From: Syngnathus acus
Taxonomy: Eukaryota; Chordata; Actinopteri; Syngnathiformes; Syngnathidae
Direction: 5' to 3'
DNA length: 64,000 bases
Assembly: GCF_901709675.1 (NCBI RefSeq)
Contig: NC_051089.1
Coordinates: 6,383,476-6,447,475, forward strand
Shown: positions 37,256-49,948 of the stretch, piece by piece
Layout: the number at the start of each line of letters is the position of its first letter
Numbering within the stretch: the first letter of the stretch is position 1
Translations under genes and position numbers: made by a program
The notes under the pieces: model-generated
What the model was told of the DNA's origin: nothing
Seen by the model: the letters and a program-made list of their open reading frames with translations, nothing else
Database searches by the model: none

Positions 37256-39955
37256 AAAAAAAGTCTATGTACACAAGCAGTAATGTTGGGATTAGAAAGT
37301 TACATTTGAACAGAATAGCCTTATCGCAACCTTGGCCGTATGAGTGAGAACCTGCTAAAAAGTTGAAAGATGGTCTAATGATGTGCTACTTGCTGCTGAG
37401 GTCAGAATACAGCTGAAGGCAACAGCTGAAGGAGGAGGAGGAGGAAGGGGAGAGCAAGCCCGAGGGCTTTTCTCACCTTTGATCCGAGCTCGGCCTCAAA
37501 TGAAACATTTATTAGCCTTAATCCTCAGTATTAGTGCTGAAAAGAGCGGCATTAATCACTTTCATTCCCATGGTTTTGCTTTTGCCGCACAAAAACATAC
37601 ATGGAAATACCTTTTTTTTTGTCTGATAGCACTAAATGTAGACAACAGATACTGCTTTGTGATGTGACATGGCATCGACAAAGCAGAAGTCAACCTAAAA
37701 ATTTTCTTTACAATAATATGTTGTAACTTTCCCGGTTTATGTAAGTTAGGCAACAAAATGCAACCGTTTTTATCAATCTCAAAGGGTGGCCATTTTGCCA
37801 TTTGCTGTCACCTAAAAATGACATCACAATTGCCACAACCAATCATGGCCCAGCTTCAGAAAACTGGTGAGCCGTGAAGTGGCAAAATGGCCGCTTCCTA
37901 AAATAGATAAAAACAGGTGGATTTTGCCTGTTTAATTCATCATCCACAAACAAAACATTAATCAGAACACTGCGTTTCGACTCGTTGGGATGGACAGAAA
38001 ATATTATTACAAAGAAAATATTTGGGTTGACTTGCTGCCGTACAAATAATATATAGGAATTGTTGGTTGTATAAATTTTTGCTGTTGATGGGCTACTACT
38101 ATGGTTCCTCATAGTGATGCGTTCAAGGTCCATGAAAAAGCACTTTCCTTACCGCATGCTAGTGTATGTTCTTTGCCTGGTAGGCGATACTGTTTTTCTA
38201 TCCTCTCCTGGGCATCTTTTCCCCTCTACTGGTTGCTCTCCAGCATCTTCATGTTTGCGCATGTGAAAAGTCTCAGGTGACCTGGCCTTTCCCACCTCAT
38301 GCAGCTCGCTGGTGTGCCTATATGCACAATTTGTGCGTGTGTGTGTGTCTGTGAGTGTGTTGTAAAGGCAGTATGGTAAGCTTTGCTAATTTGCTAAATG
38401 GAGTCATCCATCTGACAGAGGACAAAATTTCTGCTCGGCTTCACTTCTGTGATCCGGGTGATCCACGAGGGGGAGTCTGAGTGGGCCCGGTTGAGGGTCA
38501 CACCACACGTGGCCGTGAGGTGTGGCTCTCCCCCACACACACAGACACACACACTTTGCTTTGTTGTTTCTCTTCAATAAGTAATAATTGATTTCTTTTA
38601 GATGCGCTTTGTGTGTGAAAGTGAAATGTGATTTCCCATTCACAAAACCTGTTGATTAACTTCAAAGTATCAAATGTATGCATTTTAGAAATTGTTTAGA
38701 GCATACATTTAAACTATAATTTTTTTTGCATTTGCAGTAATATTAATTGAGATTTTCCCAAAAGTGACATGCATTTTTGTATCCCTAAAATGTAATAGTT
38801 TAACTTTTACTCAATACAACCATTGTTGTAAGATCATATTCATGTTACAAAATATATTTGAAAAATTGTCGGTTTAAAAGGGTTAAAATGGTTAGTTCTT
38901 ATGAAGTGACTGAATTTTAATTTTAATTTAATTTTAATAAATAATTTAAATTTAATTTTAATTTTGCCACCTGCAACATCATCCTATTCAAAAGCAGTAC
39001 TGTACTTGAACTGAAGGTGGTGCTGTTGAGTTTCGGTAATTCTCCAGCAGTTTCATCCTCCTGCTGTTCACTTTTTACTCTCAGTGCGCATTCCTGTTGT
39101 TTTCTGCTCAGTCTCACTCCAACTTGATGAGGCCTTCTGACAGAATTATCACCGAGCTGCATGTCCATCTCACACACACCACCTCTCGGCCAAAGTCAGC
39201 CGCGATAGTCTCCAGCTCACTCTTACTGCGTTAGAAAATGGATGTCCATGTTTGTGATGTACTCACATTCCTTATCTCTAAAGTCAAAATAAACATCGTA
39301 ACATGCAGGTACATATGTTTTCTCTCACGCAATAAAGGCCTTTTTATCAATGTTTTTTTGCACCAAAGACTTCAACTGCACTGAACCTGTGGTGCAAGCA
39401 GCATTTAAAATATACATAAAAATGTAGCACGATATAACTAGTAGGGCCGGACCCAAGTTAAATTAGGCCGATGCTAATTTTTGACAGAAGAGAATTGATT
39501 GTTTAATTGACTGATTAATAAAAAATGTCCAATGCATAAAATAACTTTTTTTAAAGCATTTCAATGGATTTTTGGTATTTATGGTCCCTATACTCACTGT
39601 GAATAGCGGTCAACTGTAAATAAATGGTTCAACCTTCCTTTCCCATTCATAGAATGCATTGTGTGGTACAATGCAATAATGAAATTGTAAGGACATTAAT
39701 CCTTACCAACAGTAGTTAAATGTGTCATATTTAACACGTTTTGCATTATCAACAAATTGCAGCAGGTGATTAATAATGATTTGTTCATAACATCAACAGA
39801 AAAGTTGATAGGATGCACACGAAGCGGAATATTTTCAAATTCTCTCTTCTTCATGCAGGCTGAATCTTGACAGTGTCATGTCAGGTCATGTCATTGTCAG
39901 GAAAAAGCTTATTGCTTGGATGATAATGTCAACCGCTGTTTTTCCAAGCGTCCTT
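37256..39955. other. Gene-free spacer
   Basis: No exon is seen. It contains a short (TG)n at about 38335-38360, an AATTTTAATTTAATTTT run near 38915-38965, and a SINE tail at 39188-39248. The rest is AT-rich with no recognised structure. Confidence 0.5.
39188..39248 (+). repeat. SINE tail fragment
   Basis: AAGTCAGCCGCGATAGTCTCC followed by TTAGAAAATGGATG matches the decayed tail of the common teleost tRNA-derived SINE. Confidence 0.45.
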
Positions 39956-39959
39956 TTTC

Positions 39960-40290
39960 TCCGTTATCTCTAAAACACGCCAATCCAGGCAAGCGAATCA
40001 CTTGAACCTCGCAGTCGGAAGGAAGCAAATACTCTGAATCTCCGTCTAATCTCTATTTCCCGACGATTAATTACTGTAAGCGTGCGTGTGGCTCCAGGCA
40101 GGCGTGTTTGTTTATGCAGGCGCTGCCGGGCCCCTAGGTATCGGCGTTACACTGGTGTTGGGCTGCGTGGCGGCGTGCATGATTATCGACCGGCGTGTCA
40201 TGCAGGATAAGGCCCAGTGTGCCTCTGTTGACTGCTTTGCGGTCAGCACTGGAGGGAGGCAGGATTGTGGTTAGACTGCACACAGCCCAG
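39960..40290. other. Candidate conserved non-coding element
   Basis: GC-balanced, low-repeat block in AT-rich surroundings, with CGACGATTAATTACTG (homeodomain-like core) near 40060 and several CpGs after 40120. The frames crossing it encode no known domain. Regulatory role inferred from composition only. Confidence 0.3.
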
Positions 40291-40802
40291 GATGTGGAAA
40301 AAGGGCAGCTGTGAGTGTGCAAATGTGTGTGTCTGTGTGTATACTGTCTGCCTGCACATTGTCTCTATATGGAAGGCGGCTCTTGATCAATTACAGTGGA
40401 ACTTTAAAAGGTGAACACAATCCGTTCCAGGATGATTTTCAATTTGTTTGAAATAAAAAATGAAGTCTAATGGGAAAAAAGGAAATGGGATTGGGTTGAT
40501 GGGCTAATAATAGCAGTGGCATCTAAGTGTCCTTTAATGAATGGAGATTTGAACACAAATGGTGGAGCAACACATGTAGATTGTAACACTATGCATATTA
40601 TCACATTTTATCCTCTGCAAAGAACCATTGTGGCTTACTGAGGAGATAAATTCTAATTATGTGATTACTCTGCTTTTATAAAGCAGAATATTAAGTATTG
40701 CTTTGGTGCCCTCTGGTGGCATCTTGGTGCTGAGGTGCGTTGAGGAGCTCCATTTCGACAAAAGTAACCATCATCTTGTGGGATTTGTAAGCAATTACAG
40801 TT

Positions 40803-40910
40803 GACAAGCATGGAGAGAACATGAAAATTCCCCACAGGAACGTCTCAGACAAGATTTCAAACCAAATCGACTGTGAAGCAGACGCGCTAACCACTATACC
40901 ACAATGTGAC
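40803..40910 (-). repeat. tRNA-derived SINE head
   Basis: On the - strand it reads TGGTATAGTGGTTAGCGCG (A box) and GGTTTGAAATC (B box), followed by CATGTTCTCTCCATGC. This is the same family as the SINE in the alpk3 intron. Confidence 0.65.
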
Positions 40911-41169
40911 CCGTTTTGAATTGCAACATATTCGTTCATAAATAATCCTTTGAGGACTAAAAACTGAAATGAGCCTTGCTGTGAAGAACATCCTAACCCT
41001 GCAGTCCTAATATATATATATATTTTTACCCATACATGCATTTAGATCCCTTTTTTTATTTATTAATTGACATTTAATCCTTTTGGAAACACCTTGGGCC
41101 TAGCATCAGTGCTAATAAATAGCCCTGCTGCATGACAGACTAAATATACTGTACATCTATCTAGGGTTC

Positions 41170-41680
41170 TATCTTTGCATGATTCCTCGGCCTTTCCCCC
41201 CCATATTGTTTGATCGCCTTCCTATACGCATCCACCTGGATAGCGAGCACACGGAGGGAGTGTCTGGAGCTAATGGATGCCTCTTCATAAACACTTTTGA
41301 GATGCACTTTTGCCATGCTCTGATTCACCTCGCTCACTCAGTCTCCCCTCGTCCGACGATAGAAGCCTTCCTGAGAGCCTTCATCAATTCTGCATGGACC
41401 CCAGCTACTAAACACAAACAATATCTGACGGAGGTTTTGCCTGAGGCGTGCCCCCAGCGCCCCCGAACCTCCTCCTGCCTCTGTCCTCTCCCGCTATGTT
41501 TGGCAAGCTCCACTGCCTTCCTATGGAACGGGGACATCGCATTGACATCAAGCGGAGTGTTTGATGCGATGTATTTAACCTCGGCTGCGCTTGACTCTTG
41601 TCAGGACAAGACGCTATCGATTCTTTTATTCTTTTATTGTTATGGAGCATGCGCGGATCGCTAAGCTTTGCTATTATGTG
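41170..41680. other. Candidate conserved non-coding element
   Basis: A 500-bp island of complex sequence with moderate GC. A 161-codon open frame crosses it but shows no domain, no codon bias and no splice context, so I treat it as non-coding. Confidence 0.3.
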
Positions 41681-41959
41681 TTGTCGAGAGAAGATCAGCT
41701 GGTTTGAGACTTGGGATTGATTGTCTTCTGATTTGTTGCATTTTTCAGACAAAATAACATTCTTTTTTTTACATTTAAATAAATTTTAATATTGTTGAAT
41801 TGAGTTTACTTCACTGCCTCTATTTAATGCTGGTATCTCAAATCAGCCGGCATGAAAAATTAGTTTCTCGTTAATCCTCATCCATCAAGATCCAATGACC
41901 GCTGTCATGAATCACAAATGATCATCACACTTGATTTACTTACCGGTGCCAACCAATGG

Positions 41960-42200
41960 AACAGGAGTAACTTTACCTTCCAACCTGGCCTGTTTCTATA
42001 TCGAGCGTAATCGCCGCCTTGATTGCGGGAAGTTGAAGTCGGAGCAACAATAGCAACCTCCTCCTTTGAAGCTGTTATGATCTTTTAATGGTCTTCCATT
42101 ACACCGTCGTTATATCCTAAAAGCCGGCAGCCACCGTTTCGGCCTCTTCTTTCATATCGCTTTCATTAAAAGGCTTGCAGTGACCGACGAGTCATTTGCT
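41960..42200. other. Candidate conserved non-coding element
   Basis: A complex, CpG-containing block (for example TATCGAGCGTAATCGCCGCC) between AT-rich flanks, with TTCATTAAAAGG near the end. No coding signal. It ends next to a TG-rich stretch. Confidence 0.3.
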
Positions 42201-42344
42201 GAGTGTGTGTGAACGTGCGGGCGTGTGTTCATGTGTGTATTTATAAAAGACAATGGCTGAGGTGCAGTGTATTTTTATCTGGAACATCGATTTGTTTCAT
42301 TCCACTTTACCTCTTACTTTTCTGGCTGTGGAAGCTGTGACCTT

Positions 42345-42391
42345 CAGACACGCACACGCACACACACAAGCACACACGCGCACATGCACAC
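42345..42391. repeat. Imperfect (CA)n microsatellite
   Basis: CA-rich repeat broken by CG and TG units. Confidence 0.8.
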
Positions 42392-42814
42392 GGACAAATA
42401 TAAGTGGCAAAGACACACTTGCATACAGTATAATGTACAAATTCAGTATAATGAAAGACCCTCTTTGTTTTTAGAGCCATTAATGAATAAATGTTGAATA
42501 AATGTTTGGATTTGAAAATTTGCCAAAAGTCAGCCAGATCCAGATCCGTTTAATGAGGATTAGTGCTATAGAAAATATCTACAGTGTAATGTCTAATATT
42601 GTATATATATTATACTATAACTAGTTTTCAAAATAGAGACTAATAAAAACTGTTGAAATATTTAAAAATGAAATATTTAAATCAAATATTTAAAAATAAA
42701 AATTCTTTAAAAAAATGAATGTAATAAAAATTGCTAACAATATCTTTCTTTTTTTAAAAGTGACAACAATTTGAAATTTTGGAATTGACATGAATTTGAT
42801 GCACAATTTGTCTT

Positions 42815-42882
42815 CGCGGTCCACCTAAATTGATTTGGCGGGCCATATCTGGCTCCCGGGCCTTGACTTTGACACCTGTGAT
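42815..42882 (+). repeat. hAT-like repeat fragment
   Basis: GGCGGGCCATATCTGGCTCC followed by CGGGCCTTGACTTTGACACC is the terminal text of a common vertebrate hAT-type element, recognised by eye. Confidence 0.45.
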
Positions 42883-43231
42883 CTACACAATAAAAGGATG
42901 TCAAAAGAAGGTTTTATGTTGATATTTTTGACTCATTTCTAGTATTGTAGAAATCAAATCAGAAGTTAGCCAACTTCCTGAAATTTCATGTTTCACTTCA
43001 GATTATTAGTACAGTATTTTTATTAAGGTTCCTTCACATACCTGCGCACACACACAAACAGGATTCAACGTTGTAGTCAGCACCATCTCAGACTGTGGAA
43101 GTTTCATCTACTGTAAATCAGCTCTGCTCCACGGGGTCCGTCTGCGAGGGTTTTTGTGTCGGAGTGTGTGAGAGATATTGTGTGTCGGACTGTGTGAAGG
43201 GGAGCAGCCTCTTTCTGTGTTGTCTTTCCGC

Positions 43232-43256
43232 GTGTGTGTGTGTGCGTGTGTGTGCA
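43232..43256. repeat. Compound (TG)n microsatellite
   Basis: TG repeat interrupted by one CG and followed by GCACGCGCAC. Confidence 0.8.
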
Positions 43257-43379
43257 CGCGCACAGAGCTCAGTAACTGCGGGGCCATGGATTGATGTGCA
43301 CTGCCTCCCCCTCGAGGCCCAGATCGGCAGGATAGTGTGTCAGTAGGACAAAGACATGGCGCCATCCGTCCTGCTCCAC

Positions 43380-43560
43380 GGGCCAGTAACTAGAATTAAT
43401 TACAAACCAATCGAATTGGCTGCAGCCAATTGGCAAACTAATTGGTAATTTCAGCTGCCCATCTAGTCACCGATGAGTATCTCGCCGTGGATTTGGATGA
43501 TGCAGTTGTGGGAGACCAGTTGTCACACTTGGTGCCTTGTCGGAGGAGAACATTAAAGCT
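43380..43560. other. Candidate regulatory element with CCAAT/homeodomain cluster
   Basis: Within 60 bp there are GAATTAATTAC, CCAATC, a perfect 18-bp palindrome (AATTGGCTGCAGCCAATT, 43414-43431) and CTAATTGGTAATT. Dense CCAAT and TAAT motifs in a non-coding island suggest an enhancer. No open frame of note. Confidence 0.4.
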
Positions 43561-44825
43561 TTTCGTTTAACTGGAGTAAGAGATGCCATATATTACGATT
43601 AAGAAAATTGTGTTAGTGTGACTGAAAGCCCTCAACTTTTAAGAACTGCAATCCAAGACACATGTAAGGAACATTCCATTACGTACAACAGGAAGGGAAA
43701 ATGCGGAAGGAAGTTTAGTCTTTAGGGCCCTAACCCGGACAGAACAAAATCTCCAATTAGCAGTCTACAAAATGATTGTGATGCTGTGATTGGCTGAATT
43801 TGGGTATTTTGTTCATGATATGCCAGATTTAAACTCCAAACCGATATTTTTTTTTTCACTACCATACAATATAAATATTGTAGCCGAGAGTTATGTCCAA
43901 TACATATGTCGATGTGATACGGTATAAGCAGGAATAAAACATGCTTTTATTTTATTTTTTTAATATGAAATGTTGCTTTAATCATTTGGGAAGGTATGGA
44001 CTGCATGTACTTGAGTGCTAATATTAGAGATTTTTTATGTGGACTGATTATAAAATCTTATGGCAGATATCGAACCGAAAGTCACATCGGAATCGAGTAT
44101 TTTATTTGATTTATTCATTTATTATTTGTTTGGTTATAACAAATTTAAAAGTCTTCTTGGTTTTCAGTTTTGGTTGAAAAGTGTAGCATGATATAAATAT
44201 TTTATATCAGTCGATAATTGTTTTTTTTTTTACTATTCTTGTCGGCTTTTAAATGTAGTAATGCATAATAGTGAGAGTGTCATTGAGACATCATCGGCCA
44301 CTGACCTCGGCATGGGAAAATGACTTTAAAGTTTTAAGGGCGCCGACCCGTTCATGCTCCACTGGACTTTTGTGCTCCTTGCTGATGTTGTAAGAAGTGT
44401 CTGCAAGTGAGGTTCAGGTTACGGCCGCATTCTCCTCAAGACACAAATAGGCCCATTAGTTCATACTGATGCTTCCCATTCTTCCAACCCGATCAAGGAT
44501 GAGCTCTTTCTTTCGTAGTTTCAGGAAGGTAACAGGTAACATTTCGCTTCCCTATGACCTCCGGTGTCATCCTCATCTTCCTCAAAATGTCGGTCGGCTC
44601 TTTTTGTTTCAGCAAGCCGTCAACATGTCTGGCTCACGCCCGTTTGGGAGGAAGTGTGCGCGGAAGGCTAAGAGGCCTGTCAAGGTGCCAGGTTTCTGGC
44701 GGGGCATCAATCTCTCAATTATGCCTGAAATAACCAGGCCTCACCTGACACTCCCTATGTCGCAATATACGAGAAAGAGGATGAGTGTAAAAAGGTGAAA
44801 ATGAAACCAGCTGAAAGTAAATGTC

Positions 44826-44826
<1 letters not shown>

Positions 44827-44856
<30 letters not shown>
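44827..44856. repeat. (TG)n microsatellite
   Basis: About 15 uninterrupted TG units. Confidence 0.9.
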
Positions 44857-44859
<3 letters not shown>

Positions 44860-45829
44860 CTGTATTTGTGTGGGCATGTTTGACAGAGATTGTGATTCAT
44901 GCAGGGGAAATCTCAAAACCTACTTTAAAATGGCGATACAAATGCCTTGTTTTTATAAAACAAAAAAATTGTCGGTAAAAAATAAAATGACTTGCTAGCT
45001 TAAAGTCAACATAAAATGACTTGCTAATGCTATTGCTACCTTAAAGTAGACTACAACCGTGATATCTAGCAGGTACGCCAATTTCCTCGCTCATCATTCC
45101 CTAAATTCCCTAATTCTGTCCCGGGTGTAATATTTCTGCAGGTCCTGACATATAGTTGAGATTCTGACCAATATTAGTGGCCATTTTGTCTCTCCCTCAT
45201 ATGTATGTCCATGAACACCCACTGTGAACCGCTTCATAAACATGGCTGCCCAGAGGGCTAAGTAGTATTTTAGAGTAATTCTGCCATTTATTGGCTTAAA
45301 CAGAATGAGCAGTACACCAATAAATTGATTAAGTCATAAAAGTGCAAGCTTTTAAGAAGGTGGCCCCTCCTCCAATTGGTGCTTTTAGCACAAACCAAAC
45401 ATTGATTGCGCTCACAAACGCTTGGCATCACGTCTGGCCTTTTTGCTTCCCATAAGAGCAATAACTCAGTTTACAGATGTAAAATGTATTTTACATGAGC
45501 TGCTCTGTTGTAATGCGGAGAATCCCTGAGGGTAGAAAGCGGGAAATCGCTCGCACGCTCTTGCAATGGCGCTAACTACGCTGCCTGTGAATGAGTTGCT
45601 TGATGTAATTAAATTCTCCAGAAACAAAATGTCACCTTCACAACAATACATTTTCACTGATTCTGAATCACAAAGCCTCCTGGACTCTCAGTACTTGAGT
45701 CTAACCTTCTTGTAAAATTCACAAACTTAGCAGGAACATCAATGACTCAGGTGTCAGGGTCCATTTTCTTCAACTCCGAGCAGCACCGAGATGGAGAGTT
45801 TCCACCTATTAAGTTAACACTGCTGATCT

Positions 45830-46060
45830 GTGCAGGATAAACAGGAATCACAAACCAGATTAAAGGCACATTCCCATCTCAGATGCCCCGCCTGCGCTGT
45901 TAGGATCTCCCAGTTAGGCTGCCAGAGCGAGATGGATGATCGATGGCTTGGCCAAAAATCGTTTGTTTAATCGCATTTGTAGGGATTTTCTCTCCTTTGG
46001 AGACAGTGGATGGCGGAGTGGGAGGAAAAGTGTGATGGGAGTCTGCTGAAACATTGGTTC
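45830..46060. other. Candidate conserved non-coding element
   Basis: A block of complex sequence containing GATGGATGATCGATGG and GTTTGTTTAATCGCATTTG, with forkhead-like and homeodomain-like cores. No coding evidence. Confidence 0.3.
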
Positions 46061-47469
46061 AATATGGACATTATTCTGAAACCTGACACCACAGGAAATA
46101 GATATTGACCATAATGACCATTTACTCACTCTCTGGTGGTGTGTGTGTGGGGGGGCAAGTGAGATCTTCTATGAAGATGCTGAGATTAGGAAAGGGGGAA
46201 CTACTATCTTTGAAGCTTGTAGCGGTCAGTTGGGTAATGTTCTAAAAGTTTCTGTCAATTATAACCACTTTTGGAATGTCATGATGCTGTAGTTTTTTCC
46301 AAGCGGCCCAGTTGAAATCAGCAAATCCTTGGTTTGATCAATTTGCTCTAACAGGCTGCTGTTCATATTTTATTTATTATTCATATAAAAAAAATGTCGT
46401 TCTTGCTTCCATCCTGGCCTCTTTAGGGAATTCCATCCAGCATTGATCTGGATCGCGGACATGCAGGATAAGCAGGACACAAAGAACAAAGTGGGGAATT
46501 CTAGAGGATTTGTCTCAGTTAAGACTGTAAAACGTTTAGATTTGAAGACCCGATGGCGGCGATGTGCGAGTCAGAAAGTGCGTCCATGGGAGAGTATGAT
46601 ATCAACAGTGCAAATCGATAAAGTGTGTGCGTTGTGGAAAGAGGCATGTTTGTCCTATTTGGGTTCTTAGTTTGGCTTTCGTCTCCTCCTGAAAGCTGAG
46701 AGTGTGTCTGTGTGTGGTCTGAGAGTCGCCACGGAAGACAAGAATGGATCTGAATGGGGGTTTCCCTGGGTATATAAAAGCTGAAATGCTCAAATTCTCC
46801 ATACAAATTTCTCACTTTAGGTGTATATCTTCAATCATCTTAAACATTATGGTAGCAAAATTATAACCTGACTGGGAACAAGTTCTGTAGTTTTAACTAG
46901 CGTGTTAACTTGTAAATGTATTAGCTTAGGTTAATGTCATGTAGCATAAGATAGTTACGTAAAAATATGTTTAATGTCAAACAATAATATTCTTAGTCAG
47001 ATCATTATTGCATCACATAATTTGTTTTTTTTGGCTCATTTAAGAAGCAAATGTATTGTGGAAAACAAAGCACTGCATTCGCATTCCACTGTTTATGGTG
47101 GCCAATTATAACCCAAAAATGATAGCATCTTTTGAAAAGTATGGTAAATGTAGTCTAGCAGTGAGGCGTTTATAAGCAAACACCCCAGCTGTCCCACTGG
47201 AGGTTTTCTAATCTTAACACAGATATTTTCGATTGAGTTGGGTGAGAAATAAGGGTCGAGCAATTGGGAGAGTAGGAGGAGTGACGGGATGCACTGTTTT
47301 GCACAGGAGACGGTGACGCCAAAACAAATTTGATAAGCTAACCTTGTTACCCCCAAGTCGCTGGCCTCCATGCTACCCCCCCTTCATAGTATTGGGGCAA
47401 CTTGTGCATAATAGACACACTGATGTATGCACAAAGAAAGCCACAACTGCACACACATGCAGAGGCAGC

Positions 47470-47940
47470 ATAATGAATGAGCGGCAGTGTGCACTTAGCG
47501 TAGGGGTGCAGCCGGTCTTCGGCCCGAGTAGCCGCAGATGATGAATTGACAGCATCTTGTAGCAGCAGCTGACAGGTTCTGGACAGCAGCAGAGAAACGT
47601 GGCGAGGGTCCGTCTGCGAAAAGAAGACGGTCGCCAGGAGGGATGAAGAAAAGGAGAGAGAGAGCAGAGCGAGGACTCCGTAGGGAAGGTGATGAAGCAT
47701 GCGGCTCAGGTTTCCTGTCTCTGATGTAAGACCAGCCTGGATCGATGACTCCGCTGGGGCCCGTCCAGCACGCTCCAACCCGCCCGCTCTCTGATACTCT
47801 CGCCATCCCTTTGTCTTTCCCCTTATCGTCTTTTCTTCTCCTCTAACTGCTGTGATCCGTCACGCTCTCCCTCTGCTCTGTCCATCCGTCTCACACTCCT
47901 CCTGGCCTATCATTGGTCACCGTCACAACGAATTGAAGCC
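47470..47940. promoter_or_regulatory. CpG-richer patch, candidate promoter or first exon
   Basis: CpG dinucleotides are clearly denser here than in the surrounding 10 kb. A - strand frame (47347-47778) contains an internal Met followed by a hydrophobic stretch (VLALLSLSFSSSLLATVFF) that could pass for a signal peptide, but no family is recognised and splice continuity cannot be shown. It could be a distant 5' exon of a gene outside the window. Confidence 0.25.
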
Positions 47941-47942
47941 AG

Positions 47943-48660
47943 AAAGATCGATGGATAGATAAGACTAAATAGGAAGGATGGACTAAGCGCAGATAGATGT
48001 GCATACGAAGGTAGGGCGCAAGATTCGTTAAGTAGGAAGGTAGGTACGAACTACAGAAGGATTAGCAGATAGGGAGGGGCCTTGTCTGATAAATGAATAA
48101 ACAGATAAATGGGTAAGTAGGTGAGGGAGGAGTACAGACCAGCAAGGATGGTGCATGTTCTGGAGGGTACAAGGAAATGTATGAAGGACTGACAGGGTAG
48201 GACCCTCAAACTGAGGAGAGGTAGGTAGGTAGGCCGGATGGGGACAAACAAGTCTGACAGACAACCAGGTGCTTGGTTTTTGGTAGGGATTGACAGAAGA
48301 TATGTAGCTTGGACCATTGGATGTATCGGGGAAACAACAAGCTTACTCAGGTGGGTAGAGAATGATGATTGGATAAAAAAGATGGAGCAGTTGATAGAAT
48401 TAATGAACAGGTGAGCAGGATGGAAGATGAATGGTAAAACCTGAAGGTTATGGAAAGGCAGGTAGGTAGGTGGTGGGACAGGTGTGGGGATACACAGATA
48501 GTCCATTGGTCAAATGACAAGACGGGTCGGTAGGTGTGTCGTGGACATGGAGGTAGTTTGATCCGGGGTAAAAAGGGGCAAGTATGATTGCCGGACAGGT
48601 AGACAAGTGTATGTATGACCCACAGACAGTTCTGAAGCGAGAGAGATCGATACCGTCAGT
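47943..48660. repeat. Decayed tetranucleotide array (GGTA/GATA/GATG)
   Basis: Short runs such as GGTAGGTAGGTAGG, GATGGATAGATAAG and GGCAGGTAGGTAGGTGG are spread over about 700 bp with many substitutions. Long open frames on the - strand (Leu/Pro/Tyr/Ser-rich) are products of this repeat, not genes. Confidence 0.6.
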
Positions 48661-49574
48661 TGTCAGGCTGGTAAGATTTGAAGACGAACTGACTGACTGT
48701 TTGTGCCTACTGCTGGTCTTCAAGAAGAATCTTGAGGGTTAAAATAAAACAGACAACACTTGGCCTGGGTATGACGGGCTGCCATTTGTATTGAGACAAA
48801 TGACTTTTTAATAGCCTTCAGGGATTGATGCTAATCTAAGGAGTCTGTTGCGCCTCTTTGCGATCAGTGTGGGCTTGGACACCCAATCTGGTGTCCAGGC
48901 CCACCAGTGGTCTTTAGTCAAGTACCCTCATAAGTACCACCCAAGCTCAATACACTTAAAGGGGGTGCAAAATAAGTGGAAGGAATGTTTACTCCTGATT
49001 GACGTATGATAGCATGAGGAATCGAGACCTGATGCAAGATACTTGAGGTAGGAGTTCAAGTTTTAAATCCTACCTTGATGTTCCTTGGTAGATCACAATT
49101 TCGAATCAATCTCTATCAAACTTTCAGGAACTACTACTGCTCTATGTCACAGCAGGAATTGCTGAATTGATTTTGAAACATTTTATGTGCTTGGTGTTGC
49201 CATTGAACACTTGTAGGAACTGCCTTCAAAAGTTACCAGTCTCCCCTCATTAGAACCTGTCATAGCCTGTTGGCAGATACCAGACCAGAGGAATATTGTT
49301 GTCTGAGGGCGGTCGAAAATTTGGAGTTGACACCAGATCAACTCCAGTGTCTTCTGTCAACACTAGGATAAGCGTTTCAAAACCAAACCCACACAGCTCA
49401 GCCGGCAAGCCTCCAAATCACCTTCAGAGAACTGTAACTAGGTGTTAAGTGAGTTCCTTTTTAAATACTGTACCATAAATAAATGGCACAATGATTAAGG
49501 GCACAGTATCAGAAAGGTTTGCTGGGAATCCTTCAATCTGAATTTTTACATATTCTTTGATAGGTCTTCTGATT

Positions 49575-49680
49575 TCTTTTTTTTTGGTTCATAGCTTAAC
49601 TGGCCTCAAACCTGCAACCTTCTGGTCCTGAAACCAAGACCATACTCCCTACCGACTAAGCCACTTTCACACTCCTAAAC
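49575..49680 (-). repeat. tRNA-derived SINE head (second type)
   Basis: On the - strand it reads GTGGCTTAGTCGGTAGGGAG (A-box region) and GGTTTGAGGCC (B-box) with tRNA-like spacing. The anticodon arm text differs from the other SINE copies here. It is too diverged at its ends to be a functional tRNA gene. Confidence 0.5.
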
Positions 49681-49928
49681 CACTCTGATGTAGTTCTAAG
49701 ATTTCCCCTAGCATCACTGATGATACGAGGCTTGGCGGGCCGCTGCATGATGAGCCGGCCTATCTCTTACCCTCGGTGTACATGGAGGGCCTGATCCAAA
49801 GCATTGTGACAGGTAACATAACCATAACTGACACGTTAGTGCTGATAGCCCCGTGAGGGAGCAGTCAGAGCCCATCTAGAAGCGAGACCTGCTCCCTTGA
49901 GTTTGTGGTCTAGCTTCATATCCTCTCT

Positions 49929-49948
49929 CACACACACACACACACACA
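49929..49948. repeat. (CA)n microsatellite
   Basis: Ten CA units. Confidence 0.85.

Noticed and set aside
41179-41664. 161-codon open frame on the + strand
   Set aside because: No domain, no family resemblance and no supporting splice sites; more consistent with a GC-balanced non-coding block.
48051-48506. 151-codon open frame on the - strand with Tyr-Leu-Pro repeats
   Set aside because: It is translation of a decayed GGTA/GATG tetranucleotide array, not a gene.
49575-49680. A tRNA gene on the - strand
   Set aside because: A- and B-box-like text is present, but the stems do not pair well by eye and it resembles a SINE head.
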